A stretch of DNA of 64,000 nucleotides from Chrysomallon squamiferum (Eukaryota > Mollusca > Gastropoda > Neomphalida > Peltospiridae), in contig CM022665.1 in NCBI GenBank assembly GCA_012295275.1, positions 13,348,476 through 13,412,475 of the forward strand, written 5' to 3'. Within the stretch, counting starts at the first letter, position 1. Each line of letters opens with the position of its first letter. Position numbers and translations under genes: made by a program. The notes under the pieces are model-generated. The model did not search any database and was not told the DNA's origin. It saw only the letters and a program-made list of their open reading frames with translations. This document shows, one piece after another, positions 62,884 through 64,000 of the stretch.

Positions 62884-63785
62884 TTACACATAAGCTTGCC
62901 ATCCAGGATAAAGTCTACACAGATTTTCTGGATCTCGAGCTTCCTGGATGATGTAATTAACCTGTCCAGTGATGCTCAGCTGTATACCAGTCTCAATTCC
63001 TTGAAGTTTTTGATGTAACCGCAATAACACACGTTCAGCCACCTTGTTCACTTCATTCTGTTGTTCCCCTGAAATTAATATTTACAATTAGTTATTACAT
63101 TCCATGACAACTGGAAACAACAATGCCTGAATGTGATTATTTAGACATCTTGTTCCCTTCATTTTGTCATTAAGCAAATCAAATTAATATTTAAAATTAA
63201 TCATTAAGTTCTATGACAACTATAAAATAAAATGCCTGAACACTGTTATTTATACATCTTGTTTACTTCATTATGTTGTTCACCCATATGTATAATTAAT
63301 ATTTAAAATTAGTCATTGAATTCAATGACAACTGCAAACAACAGTGCTCAGACATTTATTATTTTATCCCCTTGTGGGAATCGGCATTTGCTGAAAGTCA
63401 TAGAAGTCTACCTCTTCACTTGATTCTGTTGTTCTCTTTTGCAAGTATTATACTAATATTTATAACTAGCCATTGGATTTTATCACAAATGCCTGGACAA
63501 TTAAAGAAATTAAGTGGGATGTGAATCTACTAACTGATTAATCAAAATTAATTAAATCTATTTGGTAACTTACGAGAGCTGCTAGGCTGCTGAACGATGT
63601 CAGTTACAGAAGTTGAGTTCAGTTCAGTTTGCTCTTGTTCACTCCGATCTCGCCTGTGCTGCAGTGCATAAGCTTTCTGTGGAGACAAAGTCCACTCATA
63701 GAGGGGGTCATAGAGAAGCACCTGCAAAATCATCAGCAGTACTTCCTGGTTACCATGCATCACCTCCATTGTCTTCTCACAACAC
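62884..63785 (-). CDS. ATM: ATM kinase, C-terminal two exons (partial; continues past the window)
   Basis: Two minus-strand exons, 63785-63574 (212 nt) and 63068-62884 (185 nt, TAA at 62886-62884), encode the last 131 residues. The first begins [12 protein letters not shown] and contains [13 protein letters not shown], the post-kinase helix-rich segment of ATM. The last ends in the FATC domain ([20 protein letters not shown] then PGWQAYV) at the extreme C-terminus, as in all PIKKs. The Lys in LRLHQK aligns with human Lys3016, which I recall as the TIP60 acetylation site. FATC and flanking helices support kinase activity after DNA breaks; the kinase domain itself lies beyond position 64000. 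Between the two conserved blocks is a divergent Gln/Ser/Glu-rich linker (about residues 30-72 of this fragment). The exon boundary at 63068 is embedded in a tandem array. Confidence 0.92.
63043..63505. repeat. Tandem array spanning the ATM last-intron/last-exon boundary
   Basis: A unit of about 106-113 bp starts inside the last ATM exon (CTTGTTCACTTCATTCTG at 63043), crosses the splice acceptor at 63068/63069 and continues into the intron (AATTAATATTTACAATTAG, CATGACAAC, AATGCCTGAA). Further copies begin at 63149 (CTTGTTCCCTTCATTTTG) and 63258 (CTTGTTTACTTCATTATG). After a 40-bp insertion at 63371-63410, a fourth begins near 63412 (CTCTTCACTTGATTCTG, ending near 63505). Copies 2 and 3 have lost the acceptor CAG. 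The array makes up most of the 505-bp intron. Confidence 0.75.
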
Positions 63786-64000
63786 CTAAGATAGAGATAA
63801 CATAGTATATATTTTTTCATGTTAACAGCATTTTGTATTTAATGTTCTATTAATGTGAAAAATATATTGCCCCAAAAGTGATATGAATCAGCACTTCTTA
63901 TATTTATCAATAACATGTATTTTGTACTTTTTTCTTCCTTTTTCATTAACTAAATATATTACTAGCCTACTAGTACAGTCAGAAATTAACTACTAATATT
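63786..64000. other. ATM intron (window edge)
   Basis: AT-rich intronic sequence upstream of the penultimate ATM exon on the minus strand; no further exon is recognisable before the window ends. Confidence 0.6.

Overview
The window looks like AT-rich cephalopod mollusc DNA, most likely octopus. It has spliced genes with GT..AG introns, very dense microsatellites ((CT)n, (TA)n, (TTA)n, (CATA)n, TCTG/TCTA tracts) and tRNA-derived SINE-like fragments. The species call is inference; the animal origin is secure from the gene structures.

Layout. 0.36-6.18 kb (+): a three-exon gene, reconstructed here, for an unrecognised 61-residue single-pass membrane microprotein. 6.2-24.5 kb: mostly gene-poor simple-sequence DNA with a decayed retrotransposon fragment, a near-perfect hairpin and a candidate promoter and small exon. 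24.56-25.63 kb (+): an intronless 355-codon ORF for a Ser-rich, apparently disordered protein of unknown function. 25.6-31.7 kb: gene-poor, with two very long (CT)n tracts and a decayed minisatellite. From 31.7 kb on comes a compact conserved cluster: PAXX (-), ALDH16A1 (-, 14 exons), PIH1D1 (+, 10 exons), MTCH2 (+, 12 exons) and the last two exons of ATM (-, continuing beyond the right edge). Splice phases were followed across every intron of the four complete genes and give uninterrupted proteins of 201, 826, 308 and 291 residues.

How the genes relate. PAXX (Ku-binding end-joining factor), ATM (double-strand-break kinase) and PIH1D1 (R2TP subunit that recruits the TTT complex for assembly of PIKKs such as ATM) are functionally linked and lie within about 32 kb; whether this is more than chance is unknown. 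ALDH16A1 and PIH1D1 are head to head with 397 bp between start codons, an arrangement I recall also being adjacent in human 19q13.33.

Most notable structures: (1) two short introns (ALDH16A1 intron 10, ATM last intron) consist mostly of degenerate tandem copies of a roughly 90-115 bp unit that spans their own exon-intron boundary; (2) MTCH2 intron 4 holds three DNA-transposon-like elements side by side, including a 1,011 bp foldback with arms near 0.5 kb that would form a long double-stranded RNA in the pre-mRNA; (3) the 61-residue membrane protein gene.
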